Below are positions 9,001 through 18,714 of a DNA stretch of 23,325 bases, piece after piece (position 1 is the stretch's first letter; each line of letters opens with the position of its first letter). The translations under genes were made by a program, and so were the position numbers. A model generated the notes under the pieces. That model saw nothing but the letters and a program-made list of their open reading frames with translations, did not search any database and had not been told where the DNA came from. The stretch comes from an uncultured Collinsella sp. GTDB taxonomy: Bacteria > Actinomycetota > Coriobacteriia > Coriobacteriales > Coriobacteriaceae. The stretch is taken from NCBI GenBank assembly GCA_900544225.1, contig UQUD01000019.1:1-23325 (forward strand), given 5' to 3'.

Positions 9001-12000
9001 CGCATTGTAGCTATTGCTGTCCATGAGCACGTTTAACAGATGGAACTGGCCGCGCCCGTCGCCCATAATGCCGCCGTTGGACCTTTCGCTAAACGTGGTG
9101 TTGGATACCTTTGTGTTGGTAACGTCGATGACGACGGATCCGCTGTTACTCGCGTTATTCGCGCCCAGCAGGCCGCCGCTCCAGTTACCCTTAATCGTAG
9201 CGTTCTCGATCGCGATGTTGTTGCAGGCTATATTCACATTGCTGAAGAAGTAGCCGATAAGCCCGCCCGAGCATTTGCCGGTGCCGGCGATGCTGACATT
9301 CTTGACACTGCAGTCGTCGAACCAGTACTTGTTGGGGCTACCGCTACTCGTAACCTCACCAATCAGGCCGCCCGCATTGTAGATGCTATTGTTCGTTCCG
9401 GCCTTATCGCCGATGACGGCGTTCTCGGTGCCGTTTCCGCCATCAATGCGCACGTTGCTCATAGAAATAACGCCGCCACGGGCGCGTCCGACCACGCCGC
9501 CGGCGCCCATATGGTCATCGGAGTTCGACCCGGTGGCTAGCACGTTTACCCCAGAGATGACTGCCGTGCACGACGACTGGGCCGCTGTGGTGGTGCCGAT
9601 GTTGGTGTTGACCGAGATATCGCTTCTTTCGACATAGCCGAGCACGCCGCCCACGTAGGGCACTGTCCCTGTGGCAGTTATGGTCGAGTTTTTGCCAACG
9701 GTCCTTTCGCTCACCCCTGTGCCTGCGGTTGTCCACACACCGCACGCCGAGGCGACCGTACCCACATAGCCACCGACATTCTTCTCGCCCGTGACGTTAA
9801 GGCCAGTGTATGAGCAGTCATAGAGATACGCGGGGCCCCACCCGTCCCCGAACTCGACCATATAGGTTCTGTCTTCGCTCGTAGTTCGTCTGGCGCGGCC
9901 CGAGCTGCCAAGAAGCCCTCCTACGCTCTTTGCGCCCGACACGGTGCAGTTCTTCATCTGCACGTTGCGGTAGATGCCGCACGTGCCGTCGTCGTAGTTG
10001 GCCGTTGCACCCGCCAAAAGGCCGGCACCGGTAAGGTCGTTCGGCGCCTCTCCTGGTTTGGCTTCGCCGTTGGTGTCGATATAGGTGAGCGCTACGTTGC
10101 AGTTGCTAAAGGTGAGGTCTTTGACCTGCGCGCCGTCGTTCGCGGTGACGCTCTGCCCCACATTGGTGGAGGTGAACATCACGGTGCTGAATAGACCACC
10201 CACGCCCGAGACCTTATAGTCGTCGTCGGCGTATTCGACGACGCCGTAGGCGGTGCCTTCGGTACCCACCGTGATGGTGGCGCCGTTACCGTCGATCGTG
10301 GCTACGTGCGGCGTAATACGGTCGCGGTCGGTGCCCGGCTGGTTCGAATTGCAGGCATTGGAATAGTAGCGGCCGTTTAGGCCCACGTACCCCGTGCCGT
10401 AGTCGGTCATATCGTAGGTGTCGCCCTGCTTGAACTCCAAGCTCATGCCGATCGATTTCGACGCGCACACATAGCCCGTTTGGTAGTCGGCAGCGTAGGA
10501 CGCCACCAGGTAGGGCGAATTTACATCGTCATCATGGTCGAGCGGGCCGTGCCACCCCTGCTTGCCGGGGGCCTTCTGGTCGTCGTTTTTGGCGATTTCG
10601 AAATCGCCGGCAGCACTCTCAGGCTTGCCCACATTTGCGTAGTTAGCATTCCGTACCTTGCCATATTCCTTGTTGCCAAACAGGTAGCCGCATATCGCCG
10701 GGTCTTGCGAATCGCTGCCCCAGTAAGCCTTGGAACCGCGGAACACGCCATTATTGGAGTAGTTGGTATGTGCCGCGCCAGCACCCGCACCCGAGCTGAT
10801 GATGGCCGAGAGCACCAAAAGGCCCTGGGCGTTTTTCACCATGGTCACAGGAGCCTCGGCGTTAGTGCCGAGGTACTTGTTGTCGGTGCCCGTGGTGGTG
10901 ACACAGGGGGTTCCTTTTTTTGTGAGCTCGTTAATCTGGTAGTTAGCGTTACCGTTTTCAACCTTACAGCCCTCGCTAAAGGCATAGCCATCAATCACGC
11001 GACCGACGTAGGGATTGTTGTAGAGATCAAAGTTGCCCTTTCCCAGACCACGAGATTTGTCACCAGTTCCAGCACGCCAGGAAGATTTTCCGCTTTTGTC
11101 CATATTGCGGAAAATCACGCCGCCACCCGCAATGGCACCGACGTAGCCACCAATGGGAACAAGATGCGGCTTGTCGCCACCGCCCGTGACGGTAAATCCC
11201 GTTGTAGGGTTTTCGGCCGTCGTCCCATTAACGACCACGCCATCGATAATGTTATCGCCACCAAGGATGCAGCCGACAACGCCACCGAAAAACGCCGTCG
11301 GAACGCCGTCGGCATCCTTGGCAGAATAAGTAATAGTCGCCGACGCGTTCACATAGCGAATATTCAGATCGCGCACCACGCTGCCGTAACTATAGGGAAT
11401 AAGGCCGCGAAGCGAACCCTCGTTATTCTCTATCTTGATGGTTGCGTTTTTATTATCACTGCCAAAGTTGCCAACGATGACGCCCCTAAACGGGTTGGCC
11501 CTATTTCCAAAACCGCCAAACGATGCGCCGTCGAGAGTAATCGTATTGCCCTCAGTAGGCTCGATGCTGTAATACGCGCTCTGCATATAGCGGTGCATGG
11601 TTTCGTCGCTCAGCGTCTGCGGGGAATTGGTCGACGCGTCTCCGGTCTTCTTCTCCCATTTATTATCGGTACCGTTCGCCTGCTTGTAGACGTACGTAAC
11701 CTCATTGTCGGTCGAGTGATCGCTGCTGCGGCGAGTGCAGAGCCTACCCTGGTCGGCGACAATGGTGACCTCCCAGCCGTCAAGCGCCGTCATGTTATTA
11801 ATGTAGTTGGCAATGGCATTCATCTCCGCCGCGTTTGTGACGGAATAAGGATCGCCGTAGGTACCACATCCCATTACCAGCTTTGGAATGCGCTGGTTGA
11901 CTTTAATTTCGTGATACTGGACGCCATCCTCGGCGGCTTTTCCCTTGTAAACATAAGGAAGGTAGTCACCGAACCAAGGCCTGACGTCACCGTCCTTCTT

Positions 12001-15000
12001 ACCATCAACCGTCACATAGCCGCTCACGGCACCATACGTCGCTTCGTCGTAATACCAAAGCTGCTTGCCCGGGTACTCCGTACTCCCATCAATCTCGGAT
12101 CCGTAGGTCACCTTGCCCGCATCGCCATCGGCCTTAGTAAAGGTGTAGTCCGCAGAGCCCGTGCTCGTGCTTCCGTAGCCAAAACTCTCCAGCAGGCTCG
12201 CATGGGTGAAGATCGTATTGTTCTCTTGGCTGGGCAAGCTGATTTGCTCAAACTTCGCCGTCACCTGATCGGCCTCACTGCCTACACCAAGCTTTCCGAA
12301 CAGCGACGTAGCCGCCTTGGTGCCACTCGTGTACCCAGTAGTCTTGATATTCTTCGCGTTCAGGCTCACGTACTTCTGCATCTCGTTGATGAGCAGAGGC
12401 ATATAGGCGTTAGCGTCCGTGGCGCTGTTGGCGCCGTCGACAATCAGATTGTTGAGTGTAAGATCATCAATTGAGATCTTTCTAATCTTGGTGCCATTGC
12501 CGTCGCTGGACCCATACACGTAGCGGCACACGAGCGCGCCCGATGAGCTTCCGCCCGCGCCAATAGCGTCAGTAGAGCTCTTTCCGTCATTGATAACGGG
12601 CCCAACGGTACCACCCAAAGTGACGTTGCTTACTGTGAGATCGCCGTCTGCCACCGTTTGAAAAAGACCGCAGTGCATGTTCTCGTGCTGGGTGGCATCG
12701 GAGTTTAGCTTGTTGCCATTCTGCTCGGCCTTGATCTTGGAGTAGTAGAAGGTGATGGCCGCATTATTAACCGTCACCTCTCCGATCGGTTGAGTGGGAT
12801 AGTAGCTGTAGCCGGCCAAATCGATTGTGCCCGTTATGGTTATGGAATCATCGAGCCCTGTCGTACCATCGGGAACGATTGTCGAACGAATACCGGCGGG
12901 AGCATAGCAGAAAGCAGACCATAAGAGCAGCTTGTCCGCTGTATCGATTTGACTGCCACTAAAGCCGCCTCCACAATTCTTAGAGGCTATGTCGAGGTTG
13001 TAGAAGTAGCGGGTATTGCCGTTCGTATTCTGGCTTCGACCGAAAGACGAGCGATTATGGTAGCTGTTGTCTTTTGTGGAATCGCCGTCCATGTCCAGCT
13101 TGTTTTTCTGTGTGTGTAGCGAAACGACCGTGTTCCAGTCGGCGTCCATGAGCTTGCTGCCGTTGTTTGGTTTTACACCGCTGCCAACCCATTCATCGAA
13201 GGACGTTACGCCCGACGCAACGATGGCCCCCTCGCCGGTGGGCACCCTATAGGCGGTATCCCAATAAGCCCTGTCCTCCAAGTACAGGCCTAGGTAGCTC
13301 TCGACGCCATATGTCGTCTTATCATCCACCTTGCAGCCGCGGCAAACTAGAACGCCGAGCGTCTGAGCGGCGCCTGCATTAATCTTTGTGCCCGAGAGAT
13401 CGATGGCGTAGTTGTTGATAATCCAGTGACCGCTGGCTGCGTATACAAGGCCGCCAAGCTCCTTGGAATCATCCACAGTCGCGATTATAGAAGCGTTGGT
13501 CGTTTTCAAAGCATAGGAGTTTTCACTCTTGTTAATGTTGTCATCTCCGATAGTTACGACCGCGTTGCCCCAGCTATAACCCAAGAGACCGCCCACGCCA
13601 TTGAGCTTATCGCCGTTCTTTCCGACTCCCATCTTGAACGAGTTGAACGAAAGGCCCGTAATGTTAACGTCCTTTTTGGCCGAGTTGGCTATTGCCCCAT
13701 CAGCCCCATAGGTGCTCTGTGCGATGCAGCCGATAAGACCGCCGACCTGGGCAATCTTGCCGCTGGTGCAATTGCCGGTCTCGATTTTTCCGCTGACCTC
13801 AAGGCCCGTAACGTTGAATGTCGAGACATAATTGCCCACATAGCCGATGGCGCCGCCAATACGGCTGTTGCCATTAAGCGTTTTAGTTGCAGTGATGCTC
13901 GCTTGAGCCTTGCTACTGTCCCTAAACGTAACCGTAGAAGCTGCCGACACGCTGCCTGCAATACCACCAATGTTCACATCGTTGGTGAACGTATCATCGC
14001 ATGCGATATTCGTTTCGCACGTTGCGCCAGACAGCGTCAGACCACCCGCAATGGCGCCCGCAAGCGATCCAGCCTCGATTGCCGAGCCGTTATCGAACCT
14101 CATGGAGCCAGCGATGGTGACGTTGGAGACAGTCTCGCTGTTGGCGGCTGCGCCGTTGATTGCTGCGAACAAGCCCAGGCGGCCGTGACGGTAGATTTTT
14201 CCGTTGCCGGCACTGATGTCGTCGGCGCCCAGAGGGGCGTTCCCGCGCATGCCGTAAGGCTCACCGACAGCAAGCTTGATCGTGCCGCCGCCGTTCAACG
14301 TACCCGAGAAAACTTGCGAGTCGTTTGCGCGGTCCTGAGTGAAGCCCGTCAGGCCTGTACCCTTGAGGTCAATTGTGCCGTTCACCGTAATGGTCGAGGA
14401 CTTTAAACCATTCAGATTGTTTTCGGTAACGCCTTCGACCATTGAGTAGTAGCCGTTGGTTTGCCAGGTAATCGCAAGCTTGGCGAAATCCTCAAGCGAG
14501 GCTAGAGCATAGACGCCGTTAGTCAGTTCCAACGGTGCCGGTAGAGTCAGCTCGTGTGTCGTCGGGTTCAGCGTAATAAAACTATCACCCAGGCGAATAA
14601 CCTGGCCGTAGCTGTAGATGTCATCGATCTTGACCGGCTTAGAGGGACGCTTGTATTGCCATTCCGTGGTACCGCCTACGGTGGCACCTCTGTCGCTTCC
14701 GCTACCGGCAGCAAAAAACAGTGAATTGAAGTTCTCATAAATCAGCTGCGCGGTGTGATCATTTTCCACGAAGGCGGCATCCGACAGGTCGGTGATACCG
14801 CTGAACTTGACGATGCCGAGCCACGACGACCCAACGACTCCGGCAAAGCCGCCGTTTGTGCCGCCGATGGTAGCGCCGCTGGCGGTTTTGACCGTTAGGC
14901 CGCGCACTTCCAGCACGTTTTTGGTGTCCACGACGCCCACGGCGCCGCCGTATTTGCCGTTGTTGCTGGCGTAGCCCGAGGTTGCACACGTCACCGCTGC

Positions 15001-16812
15001 GCCACTGATGACCACGGCGGACACATTGTCGCTCCCGCCGCCTTCACCAAGGTAGCCTACCAGGCCGCCCGCATACGCGAGCTTGCCGTTAGAGCCCACG
15101 CCAAACGACACCTCAGCGCCACCCTTCACCGTGAACGCGTGCAGTGCGTCGCCGTATTTCTGGCCCCACAGCTTGCCCACCAAGCCGCCGTAGTTCCCGC
15201 GCACGCCGTTGTTGTTGCTGTTGTCCGCGCCGTTTTGCAGCGTGCTTTTATACAATCCGCCGTTTACGGTCACATCGCCGTTCGAGATGTCGAGCACGCC
15301 GAACAGGCCACCGACAGAGGGGGCGGCGGTCGTGTTGGCCACACTGAGCGCCACGCCCTCGCCAAAATCGAAGGTGCCATTCTCGATAGTGAAATCGCTG
15401 GCAAACGAGGCGTCACCGATAAGGCCGCCGGCATACGTACCGGCTGATGACGACCCAACCGAGTGCGCTGGCTTGATACTGATATCCTTGCCCGAGGCAT
15501 CTTTTCCGCTGTTGTCCGTATCTACGGCAAGCGTAAGCCTGGTCGCCTTACCGATAAGGCCGCCCGCCGCATTATTACCCGCGACGCTCAGTGCCGAAAC
15601 ATCGACATTCGAAGCAAGGGTGACGGCAGCCCCCTCGCCTGCCTCGCCAATAAGGCCGCCGGCATTGGCACCAGCGCCCGTAGCATCGATGGTGGGGGTG
15701 CCGTTGAAGCTCTTCGGCAGGCCATTCAGCCCCGCGATCGTAAGAGATGCGCCTGCAGTAAGGGTGTTCGCGAGTAGGCCCAGATTGCCCGTGGACGATT
15801 GCATGCCAATCGCCAGGGGGCTATTCGCGCTTGTCGAATACGTGGCGTCAAGCGTGAGCTCGCCCGTAACCTCACCCACGAGCGGCGAAGTGAGCTTGAC
15901 GACGCTCGTATCGCCGCTCTCGGGCTTGTCTACGGTAATGGCAGCGCTGAGCGTCTTGCCCGCGCCCGTGACCTTTGCGGCCACGATGGGCTGAGCATCG
16001 GTGCCCTTCCAGGTGAGCTTTACGGTGCCGTTGTTATCGTTGAGCTCGATGTTGTTGAAGAGCGTCTTGTTGGCGGTAAGGGACCTGCCGCCCAGGTCGA
16101 GCGTACCCTTGAAGGGGTGGGCATCGCTGCCGAACCCCTGGAACGCGAGATTGCCCAGGTCGCCCACGGCCTGCGCGCCGCACACGTCGAAGTCGACGCC
16201 GCTCAAGCCGGTCTTGGAGATGCTCGCGTTCTGGTAGATGGCGGGGTCGGTGTTGGAGATGGCGATAAGGTCGGCGTTGGATCCGAAGGTGATGGCCGTG
16301 ACCTCGCCAGCGTCGTTCACGGTGACCTTGCCGTCGACCAGCGCGCCATCAAGCTCACCAGCGGTCTTGATGGCGGGGTCGGTGCTAGCCTGCGCAGCCG
16401 CATCTGTGTCCGCGTCATCCGCCTGATCTTCGTCGGCGGCGCCCTCATCGGCAGCCGCATCGTCTTGGGATGCGTCGCCCTCCGTTGGGGTATCGCCGTT
16501 AGTGGTTCCATCGGTCGTGGAGTCCTGCGATTCGCCAGCGTTGGTAGAACCGTCGCCGCCCTCGGTGGCGCCCGCATCGGCGCCCGGAGTCGTCGCGGCA
16601 TCATCAGATGCAGCCTGGTCAGCATCTTGCAGCGAGGTGGCCACGGCATCCTGTACGGAGCGGGCAGTATTGCCCGCGGCGCGCGCGGCGGAGACGGACG
16701 CCTCCATAACGGCGTCGAGCTCTTGCGCGAACACCTCTGTGGAAGGCGCGAGCGCCTGGAAAATCATGATCGCAGTCAGGCATGCGGTTGTTATGCGCTT
16801 TGCCGTTCTCAT
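6085..16812 (-). CDS. Giant secreted GLUG-repeat surface protein (3575 aa)
   Basis: Residues 1-29 are a Sec signal peptide with a likely cut at VFA-Q. Residues about 60-145 are a disordered Asp/Ala/Thr/Gly-rich linker. From about 384 to 2580 there are some two dozen GLUG-type motifs (AGGLIGEA, VGGLLGYS, YGGLVGKL, AGGVVGRA and variants) spaced through beta-strand-rich sequence, which suggests long beta-solenoid segments as in adhesins. The last thousand residues differ: beta-sandwich-like segments ending in VTYTLSLEQRQ, YRLVLTANI and DYVTYTLARI. There is no LPXTG, no C-terminal membrane helix, no choline- or SLH-type binding module that I recognise, and no HExxH metalloprotease site. About 29 cysteines are present, many for an exported Gram-positive protein. 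The ATG has AGGA four bases upstream and GAGG nine bases upstream. It is the last gene of a four-gene operon whose other products are single-helix membrane proteins. A role in adhesion or a surface layer is inferred; the way it is held on the cell is unknown. Confidence 0.88.
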   Translation of the reverse strand: MRTAKRITTACLTAIMIFQALAPSTEVFAQELDAVMEASVSAARAAGNTARSVQDAVATSLQDADQAASDDAATTPGADAGATEGGDGSTNAGESQDSTTDGTTNGDTPTEGDASQDDAAADEGAADEDQADDADTDAAAQASTDPAIKTAGELDGALVDGKVTVNDAGEVTAITFGSNADLIAISNTDPAIYQNASISKTGLSGVDFDVCGAQAVGDLGNLAFQGFGSDAHPFKGTLDLGGRSLTANKTLFNNIELNDNNGTVKLTWKGTDAQPIVAAKVTGAGKTLSAAITVDKPESGDTSVVKLTSPLVGEVTGELTLDATYSTSANSPLAIGMQSSTGNLGLLANTLTAGASLTIAGLNGLPKSFNGTPTIDATGAGANAGGLIGEAGEGAAVTLASNVDVSALSVAGNNAAGGLIGKATRLTLAVDTDNSGKDASGKDISIKPAHSVGSSSAGTYAGGLIGDASFASDFTIENGTFDFGEGVALSVANTTAAPSVGGLFGVLDISNGDVTVNGGLYKSTLQNGADNSNNNGVRGNYGGLVGKLWGQKYGDALHAFTVKGGAEVSFGVGSNGKLAYAGGLVGYLGEGGGSDNVSAVVISGAAVTCATSGYASNNGKYGGAVGVVDTKNVLEVRGLTVKTASGATIGGTNGGFAGVVGSSWLGIVKFSGITDLSDAAFVENDHTAQLIYENFNSLFFAAGSGSDRGATVGGTTEWQYKRPSKPVKIDDIYSYGQVIRLGDSFITLNPTTHELTLPAPLELTNGVYALASLEDFAKLAITWQTNGYYSMVEGVTENNLNGLKSSTITVNGTIDLKGTGLTGFTQDRANDSQVFSGTLNGGGTIKLAVGEPYGMRGNAPLGADDISAGNGKIYRHGRLGLFAAINGAAANSETVSNVTIAGSMRFDNGSAIEAGSLAGAIAGGLTLSGATCETNIACDDTFTNDVNIGGIAGSVSAASTVTFRDSSKAQASITATKTLNGNSRIGGAIGYVGNYVSTFNVTGLEVSGKIETGNCTSGKIAQVGGLIGCIAQSTYGADGAIANSAKKDVNITGLSFNSFKMGVGKNGDKLNGVGGLLGYSWGNAVVTIGDDNINKSENSYALKTTNASIIATVDDSKELGGLVYAASGHWIINNYAIDLSGTKINAGAAQTLGVLVCRGCKVDDKTTYGVESYLGLYLEDRAYWDTAYRVPTGEGAIVASGVTSFDEWVGSGVKPNNGSKLMDADWNTVVSLHTQKNKLDMDGDSTKDNSYHNRSSFGRSQNTNGNTRYFYNLDIASKNCGGGFSGSQIDTADKLLLWSAFCYAPAGIRSTIVPDGTTGLDDSITITGTIDLAGYSYYPTQPIGEVTVNNAAITFYYSKIKAEQNGNKLNSDATQHENMHCGLFQTVADGDLTVSNVTLGGTVGPVINDGKSSTDAIGAGGSSSGALVCRYVYGSSDGNGTKIRKISIDDLTLNNLIVDGANSATDANAYMPLLINEMQKYVSLNAKNIKTTGYTSGTKAATSLFGKLGVGSEADQVTAKFEQISLPSQENNTIFTHASLLESFGYGSTSTGSADYTFTKADGDAGKVTYGSEIDGSTEYPGKQLWYYDEATYGAVSGYVTVDGKKDGDVRPWFGDYLPYVYKGKAAEDGVQYHEIKVNQRIPKLVMGCGTYGDPYSVTNAAEMNAIANYINNMTALDGWEVTIVADQGRLCTRRSSDHSTDNEVTYVYKQANGTDNKWEKKTGDASTNSPQTLSDETMHRYMQSAYYSIEPTEGNTITLDGASFGGFGNRANPFRGVIVGNFGSDNKNATIKIENNEGSLRGLIPYSYGSVVRDLNIRYVNASATITYSAKDADGVPTAFFGGVVGCILGGDNIIDGVVVNGTTAENPTTGFTVTGGGDKPHLVPIGGYVGAIAGGGVIFRNMDKSGKSSWRAGTGDKSRGLGKGNFDLYNNPYVGRVIDGYAFSEGCKVENGNANYQINELTKKGTPCVTTTGTDNKYLGTNAEAPVTMVKNAQGLLVLSAIISSGAGAGAAHTNYSNNGVFRGSKAYWGSDSQDPAICGYLFGNKEYGKVRNANYANVGKPESAAGDFEIAKNDDQKAPGKQGWHGPLDHDDDVNSPYLVASYAADYQTGYVCASKSIGMSLEFKQGDTYDMTDYGTGYVGLNGRYYSNACNSNQPGTDRDRITPHVATIDGNGATITVGTEGTAYGVVEYADDDYKVSGVGGLFSTVMFTSTNVGQSVTANDGAQVKDLTFSNCNVALTYIDTNGEAKPGEAPNDLTGAGLLAGATANYDDGTCGIYRNVQMKNCTVSGAKSVGGLLGSSGRARRTTSEDRTYMVEFGDGWGPAYLYDCSYTGLNVTGEKNVGGYVGTVASACGVWTTAGTGVSERTVGKNSTITATGTVPYVGGVLGYVERSDISVNTNIGTTTAAQSSCTAVISGVNVLATGSNSDDHMGAGGVVGRARGGVISMSNVRIDGGNGTENAVIGDKAGTNNSIYNAGGLIGEVTSSGSPNKYWFDDCSVKNVSIAGTGKCSGGLIGYFFSNVNIACNNIAIENATIKGNWSGGLLGANNASNSGSVVIDVTNTKVSNTTFSERSNGGIMGDGRGQFHLLNVLMDSNSYNAGKTQGVLLGEVDTGDGKYSLSAAGVEVKPGSGKTTSDLPPMVYTTNTNTAAVNEKTYIAFGDYNGTAAAPNENKTLYGAGDTATTATSPYVTTRPVSTLAVRASDGDTTDRYLFGDGAAIDTATTIQSQAGARVPGRYTYTNIAGINDAGAYQNTSTYSADSSRSTYNANNITSDKKAKTDFPVLVIPGNDTTTVESYLNIVTNGGFSDARRLNGSTAHVTATAEVFSLADNGTFVKDVAASQAPTLKVLNNGTSSMAFRASTDWDNEQGRFTLLTVTFSEAGQSYRVQVPIIVKRMLEIDFTATYSEGANFKAADYATKYDKHVLVSSGDTMTGYLTWTYGSARGKPVDYGWNTLLEAGGSMGPLNKSITFGATLPEGTQLTLVDTANNSREYHYTVGTGGATSVRLTEFVDAGNKAYYTEPWLSEIVGVKADEAKEDKDGAWVKLADDEVKDKSQAELAKMAGAKVDGAYYRARTSSDATGTFYTLSVDKEEPKSENFYLVVRTPAGSVGVNGYTATTVDTSLNEHINYLLRGKKAADGKAAEDGHQNTPSTYSVASNYTHSLVDNKRNLVDNRDSISRMELKEATYSLSMNVSDTVTFDSSQQYTSSDALYYQLDSSLVTYHDGVIAGSVGYPTGTQGTYEFYVKVGDNYYTWGGSGWSLAGTKETPVVSGLSWTANGGDMSLVLADAEGNPIDMSGLREIAKNHVNAFTVTMRAALTMTEPACQAGIVASQNSGTDRYTKPNYRAYLSTHADTLSTSSNSAYNDGGAGYYRMDVGSSTIALEASKKSQLGINIDDLKSADGEIALVGTYDLSKLTGAEAKIDAASTVTYTLSLEQRQDNGGYAPVGDISNYITVLGSDYLGTGAASADGNSYVFTDTKTNGAFLTRDGNSLAFKHAFRVKVNTNVEGENQTYANYRLVLTANIMTGNVVDDTPVNVSNLDGYSHSDYVTYTLARINTEGIRHETKTN

Positions 16813-16881
16813 CTGATCCTACCTCGTTCTATCTCATGCCCCGCGTGGGGTCTCAAAATCTATGCTTGCGGATCGCTTCGG

Positions 16882-17883
16882 CTAGTTCTGTGCGGCCGAA
16901 CACGTAACTTTGATGTCGTCGGCATCCCAGCCGGTCGGCTTACCGGTGCCCGCTCGGTAAAAGGTAATAATTTCCGAGCCGGGAGATGCATCATATTCGA
17001 CCGAGCCGCCGTTGACGGTTTTCTGCACGTCAACGTTCTCGTGGTTCTGCTTAAAGAACGGATCGAGCTCGACCCCGCTTCCCCACGTAAGCTTTACCTT
17101 AGTCGTAACGCCCGTAACCGTCACACGATAGTTGTAGGCGTCAAAAGCGCCGGTATCCGAGTTCTCGTCGACCCACTCGCCCGAAACGCCCGAAGCCGTC
17201 ACCTCTGCACGCTCGGAAGGCGCAATCTTGGCGGCGAGCCATTTTAGGTTGGTGCCAGGACTATTGGGGCCGACCTGGGCCTTAACGGTGAAGGATGCTT
17301 TGTTGAGGTCCGCCTTGGAAAACGTAACCTTATAGGTATACATGGTTGCCCTGTTGGCAGGGAAGGAAAGGCCGACCGTGCCGTTCGCCGTCAGCGCAGG
17401 CTCACCGCTTATGCTCCAAGCTTTCGTCGTACCCGTCGCCGTCACGCTCAGCGTCGCGTTAACGTCCTTGTCGTTGACCTTGTTCTTGTCGCCCAGCAGA
17501 TGGTTGTAAATGCGAAAGGTAAAAGAGCATTTTTCCCCACTCGTGTCGGCGATGACGCTTCGGACGGCAATACCCTCGTCATTCAGCGTCTCATTCGTGT
17601 AGCCCGTAAGCATGTCCGAGGCAAACAGCGCCTGCGACGTGCCCGAAACAGCAACCGACTTAAGAAAGTCGCCCGCCAAAAAGGCCGTGTAGGTAAGGTA
17701 GGTACCCGTCGCAATCGCGACGGCACACAGCAGCACCGCAACTGCCCATAGGCGTTTACGCACTTTGAAAGCAGGGGCCGCCGTCTCCGCGCAGCAAGGC
17801 TCTGCCTTAGAATCATCAACCTGTGCAAAGTGCTTGCCAACAGGCCTCGCGATTTCATTTTGCTCGTTCTTGTCTTTCCGCAT
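16882..17883 (-). CDS. Single-pass membrane protein with extracellular domain, surface operon gene 3
   Basis: 333 residues: a hydrophilic, basic N-terminus of about 44 residues with a Cys-Cys pair (30-31), one membrane helix at about 46-64 after VRKR, then an exported, Thr/Ser/Val-rich beta domain with no C-terminal anchor. Topology and style resemble SipW-dependent exported proteins (TasA-like group), but I see no clear family signature. A strong ribosome site (GGGAGGGG) precedes the ATG. It lies 24 bases after gene 2 and 69 bases before the giant gene, so it is co-transcribed. If a special signal peptidase cuts after the helix the domain is released or polymerised; if not, it stays tethered. 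No such peptidase is in the window. Confidence 0.75.
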   Translation of the reverse strand: MRKDKNEQNEIARPVGKHFAQVDDSKAEPCCAETAAPAFKVRKRLWAVAVLLCAVAIATGTYLTYTAFLAGDFLKSVAVSGTSQALFASDMLTGYTNETLNDEGIAVRSVIADTSGEKCSFTFRIYNHLLGDKNKVNDKDVNATLSVTATGTTKAWSISGEPALTANGTVGLSFPANRATMYTYKVTFSKADLNKASFTVKAQVGPNSPGTNLKWLAAKIAPSERAEVTASGVSGEWVDENSDTGAFDAYNYRVTVTGVTTKVKLTWGSGVELDPFFKQNHENVDVQKTVNGGSVEYDASPGSEIITFYRAGTGKPTGWDADDIKVTCSAAQN

Positions 17884-17907
17884 CTGGCACCCCTCCCTTC
17901 CTACTTA

Positions 17908-18714
17908 TTAGTTATTAGTGCCGCTCATGCCGCGAGCGATTAGATAAACCATGTCGGTCTCTTTGACGTTTGAGACCTTGGCACCACCCACGGTTACGCC
18001 ATCCGCGTTCCACGTGCACTCAACAATAAAGTTGGTGGCATCGTTGGCTTTCGTGCCATTCCAACCGTCTAGATCGTCTTTTTGGAACACGTGGTACCGA
18101 TACAGCGGACAGGCGTTTTTCTGGACATTCACGTACGAGCCGTACGTTGGATCGTTTTTCTCAAGCTCTTTAGCCAACGCATTTGTCCCGTCCGCGGAGT
18201 TGATAAAAGCGAACTTAATCGGGGTGCTGCTCTTCTTGCTCCATGAGTAGGTGCGGTTGAGCCCGTCGAGGCCGACCACATCTCCCTTCGTTGCCGACGA
18301 TTCGTTGACCGTCACGTGATACACGTTGATTGTCAGCCCCGTGATATTCGTGGTATTTGCCACCTGCAGCTCAAACGCTTGACCGCCGGCAGCGGGATCG
18401 CCATTGTCACTCTGCACGCAAAACGCGCGACGAACGGTCACGGTGCCGTCGTCTTTCTTCTCATCGCCGCGTGACTCGTCATACGAAATCTCGATGGGCT
18501 CGATGCTCGTCTGGTTGGGACCCATGATCTTAAGCTGCGCGGGCGTTTGGATCTTGCCCACCGTAGACAGACTTTTGCTGCCCACAAACCACGAGAGCGA
18601 CAAGCCGATGATAAGAGCGATTGCCGCCAGCAATATCAGGACCGCAAGGGCCTGTGCGCGGTGGTTTTCTATCCAATTGCGGGCATCGCCGAGGCGCGTT
18701 TGCATGGTGCTCAT
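17908..18714 (-). CDS. SipW-substrate/TasA-like single-pass surface protein, surface operon gene 2
   Basis: 268 residues: a short cytoplasmic N-terminus, one helix at about 21-40, then LSWFVGSKSLSTVG (39-52). This post-helix WF motif followed by a small-residue stretch is shared with the gene 1 product (LAWFAANNRVSATG) and is typical of alternate-signal (SipW-type) exported proteins. The exported part carries a beta-rich domain (FELQVANTTNITGLTINVYHV). The start overlaps the stop of gene 1 as ATGA, with AGGAGGG nine bases upstream, so translation is probably coupled. No catalytic motif is seen. A structural or anchoring part of the surface system is the likely role, by inference. Confidence 0.78.
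   Translation of the reverse strand: MSTMQTRLGDARNWIENHRAQALAVLILLAAIALIIGLSLSWFVGSKSLSTVGKIQTPAQLKIMGPNQTSIEPIEISYDESRGDEKKDDGTVTVRRAFCVQSDNGDPAAGGQAFELQVANTTNITGLTINVYHVTVNESSATKGDVVGLDGLNRTYSWSKKSSTPIKFAFINSADGTNALAKELEKNDPTYGSYVNVQKNACPLYRYHVFQKDDLDGWNGTKANDATNFIVECTWNADGVTVGGAKVSNVKETDMVYLIARGMSGTNN

Noticed and set aside
10480..12474. A 664-codon open frame on plus, opposite the giant surface gene
   Set aside because: It is antisense to a well-supported coding region with signal peptide and motifs. Its translation is rich in Arg/His/Val with no recognisable domain. GC-rich genes often leave such mirror frames.
6085..16812. IgA-protease (M26) relation suggested by the GLUG motifs
   Set aside because: No HExxH zinc site or other protease signature is seen; GLUG motifs also occur in non-catalytic adhesins.
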